NCBI RefSeq assembly: GCF_023091745.1
Contig: NC_068933.1
Span: 15,690,001 to 15,754,000, forward strand
Reading direction: 5' to 3'
DNA length: 64,000 nucleotides
Origin: Budorcas taxicolor
Lineage: Eukaryota; Chordata; Mammalia; Artiodactyla; Bovidae
Both the position numbers and the translations under genes were made by a program. The notes below the pieces were generated by a model. The model was not told where the DNA came from, made no database searches, and saw only the letters and a program-made list of their open reading frames with translations. This document shows, in pieces, positions 1 through 11,194 of the stretch (positions within the stretch are counted from its first letter, which is position 1; every line of letters starts with the position of its first letter).

Positions 1-1606
1 GTTGGTCATAACTTTTCTTCCAAGGAGTAAGCGTCTTTTAATTTCATGGCTGCAAGTCACCATCTGCAATGATTTTGGAGCCCCCCAAAATAAAGTCTGA
101 CACTGTTCCCACTGTTTCCCCATCTATTTCCCATGAAGTGATGGGACCGGATGCCATGATCATCGTTTTCTGAATGTTGAGCTTTAAGCCAACTTTTTCA
201 CTCTCCTCTTTCACTTTCATCAAGAGGCTTTTTAGTTCCTCTTCACTTTCTGCCATAAGGGTGGTGTCATCTGCATATCTGAGGTTATTGATATTTCTCC
301 CAGCAATCTTGATTCCAGCTTCCAGTCCAGCGTTTCTCATGATGTACTCTGCATAGAAGTTAAATAAGCAGGGTGATAATATATAGCCTTGACGTACTGC
401 TTTTCCTATTTGGAACCAGTCTGTTGTTCCATGTCCAGTTCTAACTCTTGCTTCCTGACCTGCATACAGATTTCTCAAGATCAGGTGGTCTGGTATTCCC
501 ATCTCTTTCAGAATTTTCCACAGTTTATTGTGATCCACACAGTCAAAGGCTTTGGCATAGTCAATAAAGCAGAAATAGATGTGTTTTCTGGAACTCTTGC
601 TTTTTTGATGATCCAGCGGATGTTGGCAATTTGATCTCTGGTTCCTCTGCCTTTTCTAAAACCAGCTTGAACATCAGGGAGTTCACGGTTCATGTATTGC
701 TGAAGCCTGGCTTGGAGAATTTTGAGCATTACTTCACTAGCATGTGAGATGAGTGCAATTGTGCGGTAGTTTGAGCATTCTTTGGCATTTCCTTTCTTTG
801 GAATTGGAATGAAAACTGACCTTTTCCAGTCCTGTGGCCACTGCTGAGTTTTCCAAATTTCCTGGCATATTGAGTGCAGCACTTTGACAGCATCATCTTT
901 CAGGATCTGAAACAGCTCAACTGGAATTCCATCACCTCCACTAGCTTTGTTCGTAGTGATGCTTTCTAAGGCCCACTTGACTTCACATTCCAAGATGTCT
1001 GGTTCTAGATTAGTGATCACATCTTCATGATTATCTGGGTTGTGAAGATCTTTTTTTGTACAGTTCTTCCGTGTATTCTTGCCACCTCTTCTTAATATCT
1101 TCTGCTTCTGTTAGGTCCATACCATTTCTGTCCTTTATCGAGCCCATCTTTGCAGGAAATGTTCCCTTGGTATCTCTAATTTTCTTGAAGAGATCTCTAG
1201 TCTTTCCCATTCTGTTGTTTTCCTCTATTTCTTTGCATTGATCGCTGAAGAAGGCTTTCTTGTCTCTTCTTGCTATTCTTTGGAACTCTGCATTCAGATG
1301 CTTATATCTTTCCTTTTCTCCTTTGCTTTTCGCCTCTCCTCTTTTCACAGCAATTTGTAAGGCCTCCCCAGACAGCCATTTTGCTTTTTTGCATTTCTTT
1401 TCCATGGGGATGGTCTTGATCCCTGTCTCCTGTACAATGTCACGAACCTCATTCCATAGTTCATCAGGCACTCTATCTATCAGATCTAGGCCCTTAAATC
1501 TATTTCTCACTTCCACTGTATAATCATAAGGGATTTAATTTAGGTCATACCTGAATGGTCTAGCGGTTTTCCCTACTTTCTTGAATTTAAGTCTGAATTT
1601 GGTAAT
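1..1606 (-). repeat. BovB LINE, 5'-truncated, broken ORF2
   Basis: Non-LTR retrotransposon of the RTE/BovB clade, antisense to KLKB1 in its intron 11. On the minus strand three open stretches (1516-1031, 1020-508 and 538-44) together read as the ORF2 linker and reverse transcriptase, with the palm motif YADD near 270-290. They lie in more than one frame, so the copy is inactive. The endonuclease domain and 5' end are missing, with truncation near 1606. The element runs off the left window edge, so its 3' end is not seen. Family identity is clear from near-identity to the other BovB copies in this window. Confidence 0.93.
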
Positions 1607-1635
1607 AAGATCATTAATTACTGAGACCTATTCAA

Positions 1636-1845
1636 GGACAGGGCTTTCCTGTGGTTTAGCCATAAAGAATCTGCCTGCAATGCATAAGATGTAGGTTTGA
1701 TCCCTGGATGGGGAGAATTCCCTGGAGAAGGTCATGGCAACCCACTCTGGTATTCTTGCCAGGAAAACACTATGGACTGGCGGGCTATAGTCCATGGGGT
1801 TGCAAAAAGTCCAACACGATTGAAGCGACTGAGCACATTCAAGGA
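1636..1845 (+). repeat. Bov-tA SINE
   Basis: tRNA-Glu-derived head with a recognisable B-box-like GGTTTGATCCCTGG, followed by the BovA body (GGAGAAGG..CATGGCAACCCACTC..) and the terminal GACTGAGCA. It sits just outside the 5' end of the antisense BovB copy in KLKB1 intron 11. Confidence 0.88.
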
Positions 1846-2245
1846 CTAGCATTGTGGCCTGGCTTAGATCACAGAACGGCTTAAGCTAAAAATGGTTTCT
1901 TTTATATCCAGAAAACCATGACTGGATCTCTTTCTCTGGGGACCCGCTATCCTATCTGGTTGCAGAGAGACTTACGTACAGTCATTCTTTCTTGCCAGTT
2001 CTGAATTTCATGGAAGTGATTGCTTTCAACTTGGTGAATGATTTTCCATGAATTTCCATGATAAACTGTGAGATATCTCCCAAACAGTTTATCTCAGAAA
2101 GAGACAGCAACATTCTTCTATATTCACTTACAGAAAACATGACATAATTATACACTTCCCAATATTTTTAACTAAATCTTCAGAGTTCAGCACTGCTGCT
2201 GTTGGTGCTAAATTGCAAGGAGGAGAAATTAGGTATGTAAACATA
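1846..2245. other. KLKB1 intron 11, unassigned sequence
   Basis: About 400 bases of AT-rich intronic sequence between two BovB copies. I see no exon, open frame or recognisable repeat. Confidence 0.5.
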
Positions 2246-3207
2246 TGAACTGGACATGGAACAACAGACTGGTTCCAAATAGAAAAAGGAGTACGTCAAG
2301 GCTGTATATTGTCACCCTGCTTATTTAACTTATATGCAGAGTATATCATGAGAAACACTGGGCTGGAGGAAGCACAAGCTGGAATCAAGATTGCCGGGAG
2401 AAATATCAATAACCTCAGATATGCAGATGATACCACCCTTATGGCAGAAAGCGAAGAAGAACTAAAAAGCTTCTTGATGAAAGTGAAAGAAGAGAGTGAA
2501 AAAGTTGGCTTAAAGCTCTACATTCAGAAAACGAAGATTGTGGCATCTAGTCCCATCACTTCATGGGAAAGAGATGGGGAAACAGTGCAAACAGTGTCAG
2601 ACTTTATTTTTGGGGGCTCCAAAATCACTGCAGATGGTGACTGAAGCCATGAAATTAAAAGACGCTTCCTCCTTAGAAGAAAGTTATGACCAACATAGAT
2701 AGCATATTGAAAAGCAGAGACGTTACTTTGCCAACAAAGGTCCGTCTAGTCAAGGCTATGGTTTTTCCAGTAGTCATGTATGGATGAGAGGGTTGGACTG
2801 TGAAGAAGGCTGAGCGCCGAAGAATTGATGCTTTTGAACTGTGGTGTTGGAGAAGACTCTTGAGAGTCCCTTGGACTGCCAGGAGATCCAACCAGTCCAT
2901 TCTAGAGGAGATCAGCCTTGGGTGTTCTTTGGAAGGAATGATGCTGAAGCTGAAACTCCAGTACTCTGGCCACCTCATGCGAAGAGTTGACTCATTGGAA
3001 AAGACTCTGATGCTGGGAGGGATTGGTGGCAGGAGGGGAAGGGGATGACAGAGGATGAGATGGCTGGATGGCATCACCAACCCGATGGATGTGAGTCTGA
3101 GTGAACTCCGGGAATTGGTGATGGACAGGGAGGTCTGGCGTGCTGCAATTTATGGGGTTGCAAATAGTTGGACACAACTGAGCGACTGAACTGAACTGAA
3201 CTGAAAC
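2246..3207 (+). repeat. BovB LINE 3' fragment
   Basis: Sense-strand 3' part of BovB. It starts inside the reverse transcriptase (the YADD motif near 2418-2430) and runs to the typical terminal GAACTGAACTGAACTGAA repeats near 3206. The RT frame 2309-2644 stops at 2642, and a second frame continues at 2800-3048, so the copy is dead. Its end lies about 120 bases upstream of KLKB1 exon 12. It shares its RT portion, in opposite orientation, with the copy at 1-1606. Confidence 0.92.
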
Positions 3208-3326
3208 ATGTTATATGTAGTATTTTCTTCCCAGTTCTTTTTTGAAAGGTAAAGAGAAAGGAGAAAAGAGCAATATGAAAGGCCAGTCTTTCTGGTTTCA
3301 AATCAGTTCTTATTTTTCCCTCCTAG

Positions 3327-3502
3327 GCTTCTCTTGTCAAATATTTGGCGCATTTATGGTGGCATTTTAAATCTGTCAGAGATAACAACAGAGACATCTT
3401 TCTCACAAATCAAAGAGATTATTGTCCACCCAAATTATAAAACCTCAGAAGGCAGTCATGACATTGCCTTAATAAAACTTGAGGCTCCTTTGAATTTTAC
3501 TG
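3327..3502 (+). CDS. KLKB1: KLKB1 exon 12 (catalytic Asp exon)
   Basis: 176 nt, acceptor TCCTAG, donor G|GTACGT. Enters with one base of a split codon and leaves with one base. Encodes the IWRIYGGILNLSE region, two NxS/T sequons (NLS and NFT), and the active-site Asp in SHDIALIKLEAP. Length and phase are identical to F11 exon 12. The first residues (LLLSN) differ from the human GLPLQD version. Confidence 0.95.
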
Positions 3503-6500
3503 GTACGTAGCATATTTCAGGAGACATGTATTGCTGAATTTTGTTGGTTTAAATTTTCAGATCAGTTTCAAGGAGGGGTCAGAATCTAAGGAGACTGTCT
3601 TTATTTTCTGGTTAGTAAAGTTGCGGGAAAGATGAGTATTGCCAGGAAAAATAATTTGGAACTTGACATAAAATGTCTTCTACTTAAGGGCCAAGATGTG
3701 TTACTTAGTTCTTTCAGGAAGGAATACAGCTGCATATTATACTATTGAAATAATAACAGACATGGAAGGGAGCATGACTTCCTTTGACAAGAGTAGCAGA
3801 ATTAGCATTGCCTTGGGCCTAGGCATATTGGGAGTATCTGAGGGCAAGCATAATCAAATATTAATTTCCAGGTAAAACCTGAGTAGGGAAGAGACTGTTG
3901 GACAAGGCAATTCTGGGAGACAATAGCTTTGTGGTTGGACGGGGTGTGTTTGGATGTATAAAAAGCTCCACTGTTGCTGGATGCCTGCTGGGTCTGCTAA
4001 AGATTCTGTGACCTCAGGGCAGGATGTCCTTGACTCCAGTTGCCCCCTAATAGGATTGTTATTAAAATCAGTTAATAAGTTAAAGTGCCTAAAAATCATG
4101 CTTAAAACAGTGTAGACCCCTCTGCTATTACTATTGAGGGAATCATACATAAGAACTTGTAAAGGCTCTTGACAGTAAATTTGGGTTCGGAATTTTAAAA
4201 TTTGACACCCAAAATGACTGTGATTGCTGAGACATTTTCTTGAGTCCCTGACCTTGGAAACTCAGTGGAAAGTAAAAGGTGTATTCTACTTGGTGCTACT
4301 CTAGAGAAAGAGAATATAGGGGCGGGGAGAGTATGTATTTTTAAAGTCAATGTCCATAACTAAATCTAGCCAAACTCTAATGTAAAAATTGCCTTTTAGA
4401 TTTGCAAAAAGCAATATGCCTACCTTCCAAAGATGATACAAAACCAGTTTATACTGACTGTTGGATAACTGGATGGGGCTTCACAGAGGAAAAAGGTACC
4501 TCGTGGCATTTTATATGTTAAAACACAGGAGTGGATTTGTTTAATTGGCCTCTAAAGTTATATCCAGATTCGTGATTTCATTCCCAGATATGTATTCAGT
4601 AATTCTTGAGAAGACAGTGTTGCTTGGTCCTGGAAAAATTCCTAGGGTAATCTCTTAAGCATCTTTGTTTGACTTCTTCTAAAGGATTGGTCCCATACAG
4701 GACTAACAACTTCCCCAAGCCCATCCTGTCCTCAGAATTAATAGAGTTCCCATCTCCCAAGGCCACTGTTATCCCTTGGATTAATAACCAGGAGTACAGG
4801 CAGACATGTCATCTCTCTTTCTGGAAAGCTTTTAAATCTTTTTTTAAAACACATCCTTCCTACAACCTGGTAAAGCCTGCAAACCTCTTCTCTAATGCTT
4901 TCACACCCATAAATAAAACACAGGATTACAAAGAAAACCAATGAAACTGCAACTTATCAGAATACTTTGAAAATGACAGTGTTAATAGCTCAGTCCTGTC
5001 AGACTCTTTGAGAACCCTTGGACTGTAGCCTGCCAGGCTCCTCTCTGTCCATGGGATTCTCCAGGCAAGAGTACTAGAGTTGATTGCCATGTTCTCCTCC
5101 GGGGGATCTTCCTGACCCAGGGATCACACCTGGGTCTCCTGCACTGCAGGTGGACTTTTTACCATCTGAGCCACCAGGGAAGCTCTTATTTCTTAACAAT
5201 TAATGTAAAACAACTTTATTATAAATTGTATAGTTCATTCCTGCCAAATTGAGAACTATAGATTTTAAAAACTTTTTTAAATTGCAGTGTAGTTGATTTA
5301 CAATGTTGTGTGACTTGCTGTTGCATAGCAACATGAATCAGTCATACATATATCCACTCTTAGATTCTTTGCCCATACAGGTCATTGCGGAGTATTGAGT
5401 AGCACTGCCCATACTATACAGTAGGGCCTTATTGGTTATCCATTTTATGTATAGTAGTGTGTATATGTAGATAACCAATAAGGACCTGCTGTATGTGTGG
5501 AGGGGCTTCCCAGGTGGTGTTAGGGGAAAAGAACCTGTCTGCTAAGGCAGGAGATGTAGGAGACTAGAGTTGGATCCCTGGGTCGGCAAGATCCCCTGGA
5601 GGAGGACGTGGCACCCCACTCCAGAGTTCTTGCCTGGAGAATCCCACAGACAGAGGAGCCTGGCGGGCTACAGTCCCTGGGGTCACAAAGAGTAGGCCTC
5701 GACTGAGCGACTAAGCACACGTATGTATACTTTTTCCAGTTTTACTGAGATATAATTGACATACATGACTGCATAAGTCCATGCTGCACAGAATGATGTT
5801 TTGACTTTTATATGTTGTGAAATGATCACTATTATAAATTTGGTTAGCATCCATCATCTACTATAGACGCATGTGTGCTAAGTTACTTCGGTAGAGCCTG
5901 ACTCTTTGGGACCCTATGGACTGTAGCCCGTCATGCTCCTCATCCATGAGGTTCTCCAGGCAAGAATTCTGGAGTGGGTTGCCATGTCCTCCTCCAGGGG
6001 ATCTTCCCAACCCAGGGATCAAACCTGCATCTCTTATGTCTGCTACATTGGCAGTCAGGTTCTTCACCCCTCGTACTACCTAGGAAGCCCCTATTACAGA
6101 CACAGACATACAAAAATTATTATGTGAAGAAATGACCTTCATGGAAACTTCAGCATTCTCATTCAAGACTGTAGTCTTACTTCTATATTTATCTTATTGC
6201 CTCCTTCTGATGTTGCCTCTCAGGTAAAATCCAAAATACCCTACAAAAGGCAAATATTCCTTTGATATCAAATGAAGAATGCCAGAAAAGTTACAGAGAT
6301 TATAAAATAACCAAACAGATGATCTGTGCCGGCTATAAAGAAGGAGGAAAAGATGCTTGCAAGGTAATGCGTTAGAGTACGAAAAACACACAATAGGCCA
6401 CTTGAGAAAAATCATTTCAAAATATGTTTTTCCAAGAGTAGTTCTCCATAGCTTTCTAAATGACTTGGAACCAAATAACCTGATAATTACATGTAAAATC

Positions 6501-7047
6501 TTTAAAAAATCGAATATATGCCTATAGTTTTTATATATTATCTATCTCACAGCAGGAGTATGCCATCTTTAAGAGAAGAAAATTGTGCAGACAAATCATT
6601 GTGCTAAAATACAAGCACATTAAGTTCATCTCACCTTGGGATGTGATGATGTCAAATTTTCAGTGTTGGAATGAACAGAAAATGCCAACTATATACTGTT
6701 GATTAGGTCACTCTTACTATGTCCAGCAGCTCATGAGACGCATGAAATATCTGAAGAGCTATGAGAAATTGTTTGTGTGGTGTGTGTGGTATGACTACAG
6801 AATTTTAAAGGCACATGCATCATAACCTCCTCTCATTTTGCTTTTTCCACTCACTGTGATACAGGGTGATTCAGGCGGTCCCTTGGTTTGTCAACATGAA
6901 GAAACATGGCATTTGGTGGGCATCACTAGTTGGGGTGAAGGCTGTGCCCGCAGGGAACAACCAGGAGTCTACACCAAAGTTGCTGAGTATGTGGACTGGA
7001 TTTTAGAGAAAACCCAGGACAGCCATGGTCAGCCTTTGAGGAAGTAG
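3327..7047 (+). CDS. KLKB1: Plasma prekallikrein, last four coding exons (partial gene)
   Basis: Plasma prekallikrein is a liver-secreted serine protease zymogen. Factor XIIa converts it to kallikrein, which releases bradykinin from high-molecular-weight kininogen and activates more factor XII. Four exons (3327-3502, 4400-4495, 6224-6363, 6865-7047) join in frame with GT..AG introns and encode about 198 C-terminal residues of the trypsin-like domain. Visible are the catalytic Asp in HDIALIK (GAC 3460-3462), the GWG core, the S1-pocket Asp in GGKDACK, and the catalytic Ser in GDSGGP (TCA 6871-6873). The apple domains and the catalytic His exon lie left of the window. KLKB1 rather than F11 is supported by the HDIALIK and ARREQPGVYTKVAEY stretches as recalled for human KLKB1, and by its place directly upstream of F11 in the same orientation, as in other mammals. 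Confidence 0.95.
3503..4399 (+). other. KLKB1: KLKB1 intron 12
   Basis: About 0.9 kb of apparently unique AT-rich intron with no recognisable repeat or exon. Open frames here carry no protein-family similarity. Confidence 0.6.
4400..4495 (+). CDS. KLKB1: KLKB1 exon 13
   Basis: 96 nt, acceptor CTTTTAG, donor AAAAG|GTACCT. Encodes the AICLPSKDD loop and CWITGWG, the conserved Cys and Trp-Gly core of chymotrypsin-fold proteases. Phase and length match F11 exon 13. Confidence 0.95.
4988..5188 (-). repeat. Bov-tA SINE
   Basis: Antisense SINE in KLKB1 intron 13. The body is near 4995-5100 (CTCCAGGCAAGAGTACTAGAG) and the tRNA-like head near 5110-5188 (GGATCACACCTGGGTCTCC, ending CCACCAGGGAAGC). 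Confidence 0.88.
5255..5480 (-). repeat. L1 3' end fragment
   Basis: Matches, in reverse orientation, the ruminant L1 3' terminal region also seen at 63540-63772. The shared diagnostic stretch is CTATACAGTAGG..CTTATTGG followed by a TATCCATTTTA-like segment. Diverged, so moderate confidence. Confidence 0.6.
5503..5724 (+). repeat. Bov-tA SINE
   Basis: Full tRNA-Glu-like head (GGGCTTCCCAGGTGGTG) and BovA body to GACTGAGCGACTAAGCACA, in KLKB1 intron 13. Confidence 0.9.
5730..5868 (-). repeat. Old L1 3' end fragment
   Basis: The segment TTTACTGAGATATAATTGAC..TTGTGAAATGATCAC resembles ancient mammalian L1M 3' ends in antisense. A Bov-tA copy follows directly. Confidence 0.5.
5868..6095 (-). repeat. 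Bov-tA SINE
   Basis: Antisense SINE: BovA body (GGACTGTAGCCCG, CTCCAGGCAAGAATTCTGG), then tRNA-like head ending ACCTAGGAAGCCCC. It lies about 130 bases upstream of KLKB1 exon 14. Confidence 0.9.
6224..6363 (+). CDS. KLKB1: KLKB1 exon 14
   Basis: 140 nt, acceptor CTCTCAG, donor AAG|GTAATG, ending at a codon boundary. Encodes IQNTLQKANIPL and the CAGYKEGGKDACK segment that carries the S1 specificity Asp for Arg/Lys cleavage. Same length and phase as F11 exon 14. Confidence 0.96.
6364..6864 (+). other. KLKB1: KLKB1 intron 14
   Basis: 500 bases of AT-rich intron with no recognised repeat or exon, apart from a short imperfect TGTGTGGT run near 6772-6790. Confidence 0.6.
6865..7047 (+). CDS. KLKB1: KLKB1 exon 15 (catalytic Ser, C-terminus)
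   Basis: 183 nt from GATACAG|GGTGAT to a TAG at 7045-7047. Encodes GDSGGPLVC (catalytic Ser), ITSWGEGC, GVYTKVAEYVDW, and a C-terminal tail ending QPLRK. The tail differs from human KLKB1, where it is also variable. Confidence 0.96.
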   Translation, partial: GDSGGPLVCQHEETWHLVGITSWGEGCARREQPGVYTKVAEYVDWILEKTQDSHGQPLRK

Positions 7048-7320
7048 CCAGCTTGAGAAGCTTCATAGACATGGGGAAGAGCCTCCCTTTGAGTATTCAA
7101 TTAACAACCTGCATTCAATTCACGTGCTGAACCTTGGGGTTTCTCATCTGCAAAAACCCCACAGAGGACAAGAGGAGTGGTGTCTACCTCTTGTCCTTGT
7201 TGTAAAAGCAACGATGCATAATGCTTTCAGCATTCGGTAATGATACCGTAATGAGAGAGAAAAGCAACCGAGTACGTCTACAATTGTTTGTTATGAAATA
7301 AAAATGGCAAAAGAGTGTGA
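7048..7320 (+). other. KLKB1: KLKB1 3' UTR
   Basis: Sequence from the stop codon to about 20 bases past the AATAAA at 7297. The length is inferred from that signal only. Confidence 0.7.
7297..7302 (+). terminator. KLKB1: KLKB1 polyadenylation signal AATAAA
   Basis: Canonical hexamer 250 bases after the stop codon. A TGTG-rich segment at 7314-7328 (GTGTGATTAATGTGTTTT) could be the downstream element. Cleavage is expected near 7315-7325. Confidence 0.75.
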
Positions 7321-7792
7321 TTAATGTGTTTTATTCTGATAGTGAAACAGAATGGAAGACAAGTGACTCCAGGTTGTAGCACATTGCCTGGGATCATTCT
7401 AACCTTACCACTGCCTCCAGAACTCCGTCTATCCAGGGATAATAAATTCTTCTCTTGGCCTCACCTGCACAGTCATTCATACCTACTACTGCCTGCCTCT
7501 CTTGGGGTGAAGAGCCAGTGATCTTGGATTTTGTTCTGCCAAGCGGAATGGAAGAAACCTGTGAAATGTGCACTTTTGCAAGGAAGAGATGGGTTATCTG
7601 AACCTGGAAGATTAGCAGCACAGCTTTCCATGTCAGCTTCTTACCTTGGTTCCCTGGACGTTGCCACAGGGCTCCAGACTGGCCGTGCAGGGGAGACCTG
7701 TGGGGCTGCAACTGTCTGGGTGCAACTTCCGCCATAAGATCCTCACATAGCCTTCGTGGAAGGCAGGGGATCTGATTTGCTGGGGGTTCAGG
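7321..7792. other. KLKB1-F11 intergenic, unassigned
   Basis: About 470 bases with several overlapping open frames on both strands. None shows a domain or family resemblance. I see nothing else. Confidence 0.5.
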
Positions 7793-7990
7793 GGGCTTCC
7801 CAGGTAGTGCTAGTGGTGAAGAATGTGCCATAAGAGACACAGGTTTGATCCATGGGTGGGGAAGATCCCCTGGAGGAGGGCTTGGAAACCCACCCCAGTA
7901 CTCTTGCCTGGAGAATCCCATGGACAGAGGAGCCTGGCAGACTACAGTCCACAGGGTTGCAAAGAGTTGGACACCATTGACTTAGCGTAC
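7793..7990 (+). repeat. Bov-tA SINE
   Basis: Head GGGCTTCCCAGGTAGTGCTAG through body GGAGAATCCCATGGACAGAGG to the GTTGGACACCATTGACTTAGC end. Confidence 0.9.
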
Positions 7991-9184
7991 ACAGTGGATC
8001 CTGGGTTCTGCAGTAGTAACCCAAAGGCAGTAATAAGTAAATTCCTGGTGGTAGGAAGCAGTCCTGGAATGAATGATATTAATTCTTATGTAACATAAAT
8101 TCCAAACTTGTCAGTGACCCACCACCACAACTGATATCAGGAAGTTATATTGCATCCCACTGAACTAACTTGACATTGACACAGAATTTGACCATTCACA
8201 AAATACTGAGTAAATGAATTAGAAAAATAGAAAAGCAAAGTTCCTAAAAGAGGTTGAGTTTTTCCTTCTATGTTCACAGACACAATGAGAGGTGGAAAGA
8301 ACTAAAGATGGAGGGGACTGACTGAAAGAAAACCACAAGGTCTGAGTCATTCATACACCACATAGTAGGAAATTGAAGAGTTAAGGGCTTACTCCGCAAA
8401 TAAATTCCCCAGATTTTGCAATATCTGGCTGGATTCCCTGAAATGATTAAAAAAAAACAAAACCCCACAACTTCATCTTTTACTTTAGTGTACAACACAG
8501 ATACTGTGAGTGTTGTTTTATACTTAAAAAGAAAAAAAGTGGTTTGCAGTGAAAATCTTTTATCTTCACTACTAGTGTCCTAAAGGATGTTTGAATAAGA
8601 CTTGAAGGGCTTGCAGTGTAATCCTTGGGCTATAAAATAAATTATTTTTTCACCCTCGGGCTCTTGCTGGTCAAGGAATGACCTGCTTTGGGCAAAAGAG
8701 GAGAGCTTAAATGTGAAGCTCCTCCGGGATATGCTGATCATCTTAAAGTTGCCAACTGGAACCAGTGGTGCTGGACTGGTCTCTTTATTACCCATCACGT
8801 GTTCAGTACAAGGGGGAACAGAAAGAGCACTTCACCCAGTAACAGCGTCAACAAACTGAGATGTGTGTAAGAGGCTAAGAGGGCCAGAGGCTGGCATGAC
8901 TTCACTTTCACGAGGGCAAATGGACAGAGAGGCATGGGGCAGCACTGAGCCTGCAGGCCAGCTCTGTGCCACCAGCATAGCAAGCTGCAGAAAGCCCAGC
9001 ATGTGAACACATCTGGTTAGCCAAGGGCTCCCGCATCTTGTCTCCTTCCTCGCCGAGGTGTGGGAAACATCTAAGGTATACTTAAAATTTATTAAAGTGG
9101 GAGCCACTTTCATTCACATCTCATAGATTATAAATGGGCATTCATGTCTAATGAATGAGTATGTCTTTAGGCTCAAGATGAAGC
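7991..9184. other. KLKB1-F11 intergenic, no gene seen
   Basis: About 1.2 kb of apparently unique sequence. Short open frames exist on both strands but have no recognisable domain. No promoter or repeat is evident. Confidence 0.5.
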
Positions 9185-9268
9185 AACGGCAGCTTAAAGA
9201 GGTAAAGAGACCACTTCAAGGTCACCCGCAAGGACAGAGTCAGGACTAGAACTGGCATTCATATCCCA
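9185..9268 (-). repeat. MIR fragment
   Basis: The AAGGTCACCCGCAAGGACAG..CAGGACTAGAACTGG segment resembles antisense MIR, an ancient tRNA-derived SINE. A BovB copy interrupts it on the right. Confidence 0.5.
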
Positions 9269-10016
9269 GGTGAAAGTTATGAGCGACCTAGACAGGATAT
9301 TAAAAAGCAGAGACATTACTTTGCCAACAAAGGTCCGTCTAGTCAAGGCTATGGTTTTTCCAGTAGTCATGTATGGATGTGAGGGTTGGACTATAAAGAA
9401 AGCTGAGCGCCAAAGAATCGATGCTTTTGAACTGTGGTGTTGGAGAAGACTCTTGAGAGTCCCTTGGACTGCAAGATGATCCAACCAATCCATCCTAAAG
9501 ATCGGTCCTGGGTGTTCACTGCTAAGTCACTTCAGTCCACTGTCCCTGGGATTCTCCAGGCAAGAACACTGGAGTGGGTTGCCATCTCCTTCTCCAGTGC
9601 ATGAAAGTGAAAAGCAAAAGTGAAGTTGCTCAGTTGTGCCCGACTCTTTGCGACCCCATGGACTGCAGCCTACCAGGCTCCTCCATCCATGGGATTTTCC
9701 AGGCAAGAGTACTGGAGTGGGGTGCCATTGCCTTCTCCTGGGTGTTCACTGGAGGAACTGATTTTGAAGCTAACTCCAATACTTTGGCCACCTGATGTGG
9801 AGAGCTGACCAATTGAAAAGACCCCAATGCTGGGAAAGATTGAGGGCAGGAGGAGAAGGGGATGACAGAGGATGAGATGGTCAGATGGCATCACCGACAC
9901 AATGGATATGGGTTTGGGTGGACTCCAGGAGTTGGTGATGGACAGGGAGGCCTCGCGTGCTGCAGTTCATGGGGTTGCAAAGGGTCGGACACGACTGAGC
10001 GACTGAACTGAACTGA
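9269..10016 (+). repeat. BovB LINE 3' fragment split by a SINE
   Basis: Sense BovB 3' region from the post-RT segment to the terminal GAACTGAACTGA. It is interrupted at 9521-9735 by an antisense BOV-A2 copy flanked by the repeat TCCTGGGTGTTCACT at 9506-9520 and 9736-9750. Confidence 0.92.
9521..9735 (-). repeat. BOV-A2 SINE nested in BovB
   Basis: Antisense copy starting GCTAAGTCACTTCAGT, partly dimeric, with two CTCCAGGCAAGA..TGGAGTGG blocks joined by the GTGAAAGTG-type linker. Flanked by a 15-base target-site duplication, so it inserted after the BovB copy. Confidence 0.88.
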
Positions 10017-11194
10017 TGTATCCTAAGTCAGTATCATATTGTATTATGAGGAAGATTAAAAAAAATGACAGGAGCACATATAGCCATCATTCGCTATTTT
10101 TATTATCATCTAAAGCAGTGGTTCTCACCTGAACACACTCCCAGCCAGGGGACTTTGGGCAATATCTAGAGACATTTGGTTGCCACACCTGTATGCTGTG
10201 GGTACTAGTGGGTAGAAGCCAGGGATGTTGGTAAACATCCTACTATGAACAGAACAGCCCCTCAGAACAAAGAATTATCTGTCCCAAATATTAGTAATGC
10301 CAGTGTTGAAAGGTCAGTATTAAAAGAGAATGGAAAGGGGATATTTCAGGGACAGCAAGGAAGAGGTTTCAGGACGTTGGAGTCTGTGCTTTTCTTCGAA
10401 GCAAGTCTTGATAAGAAAGGAGATCCAAGAGAAATCTGACGTTGGCTGTGACTGAGAAAGTGCACCTGTGTGTTTCTTCCTGTCCCAGACGGAGAATTTT
10501 AGGCCACCAAGGATTCCAGCTTCTAACTTATTCTTGGGTCTCTATAGACCAAGTTCTGAATTTTTCCTGAGATTTTGTCCAGTAATTCCCTATTTTCATT
10601 AAGCTTCAAAAGCATTCTACTTCACTGCAGGGGTTGGGGGGAGAAAGCTTTAAGAGAAAAGTATTTAACAGTAGAATTCTAATCTGCAAAACATTGGTCG
10701 AAGAGAATTCTTAGAATACTTGGTGTCAGTTTGAAAAGAAGCTCTATTTAATATGGAAGAGTTCCTACACAGGTAAGACTCTTATTCTATTTTCATTTGA
10801 ATAGACAAGAATATTTCAGAATCCTTATATTATTTCGAAGGCTTTAGAAATTTCACTAATTTAGCGAGACCAAATTTAGGAAAATATTATTTGGTTTCCC
10901 AATGATGTATATCGCTTGTCAGAGTCTTTCTGTTTCTCTCAATAGAGTTGGAGGCCTATCATTATAATCTTTGTACTAAGGCTTTAGGATAGAGATAGGG
11001 TTTCATGAAGTAAACCGTACAGGGAAATAAGGACCTTACATAATTTCATGTATCAGTTTTCCACAAAAAGCTTTCCTGGCATAAATTCGCTATTCTATGT
11101 TTGAACTGCCTAAAGAACAGTGCATTATAGACATATGCTTCTTGTGTAGCTGAAATTTACTTTTATTTTCATTTATTTATTTTTGGCCCTGCCA
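10017..11194. other. F11 upstream region, mostly unassigned
   Basis: About 1.2 kb between BovB and the SINE cluster before F11. It holds a DNA-transposon relic at 10112-10315 and otherwise AT-rich sequence. A donor-like CACAG|GTAAGA at 10768-10778 belongs to no exon I can support. Confidence 0.5.
10112..10315 (+). repeat. hAT-type MER relic (non-autonomous)
   Basis: Begins with the CAGTGGTTCTCA terminus shared by several mammalian hAT-Charlie derived MER elements, followed by GGGCAATATCTAGAGACAT and AAACATCCTACTATG, as recalled for such an element. Subfamily not assigned. Confidence 0.5.

Noticed and set aside
44..1516. Open frames of 161-170 codons on the minus strand.
   Set aside because: Broken BovB ORF2 in KLKB1 intron 11.
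10700..10778. Possible F11 first exon ending CACAG|GTAAGA.
   Set aside because: Good donor, but the segment 12234-12552 matches the human F11 5' UTR in order and splices exactly to exon 2.
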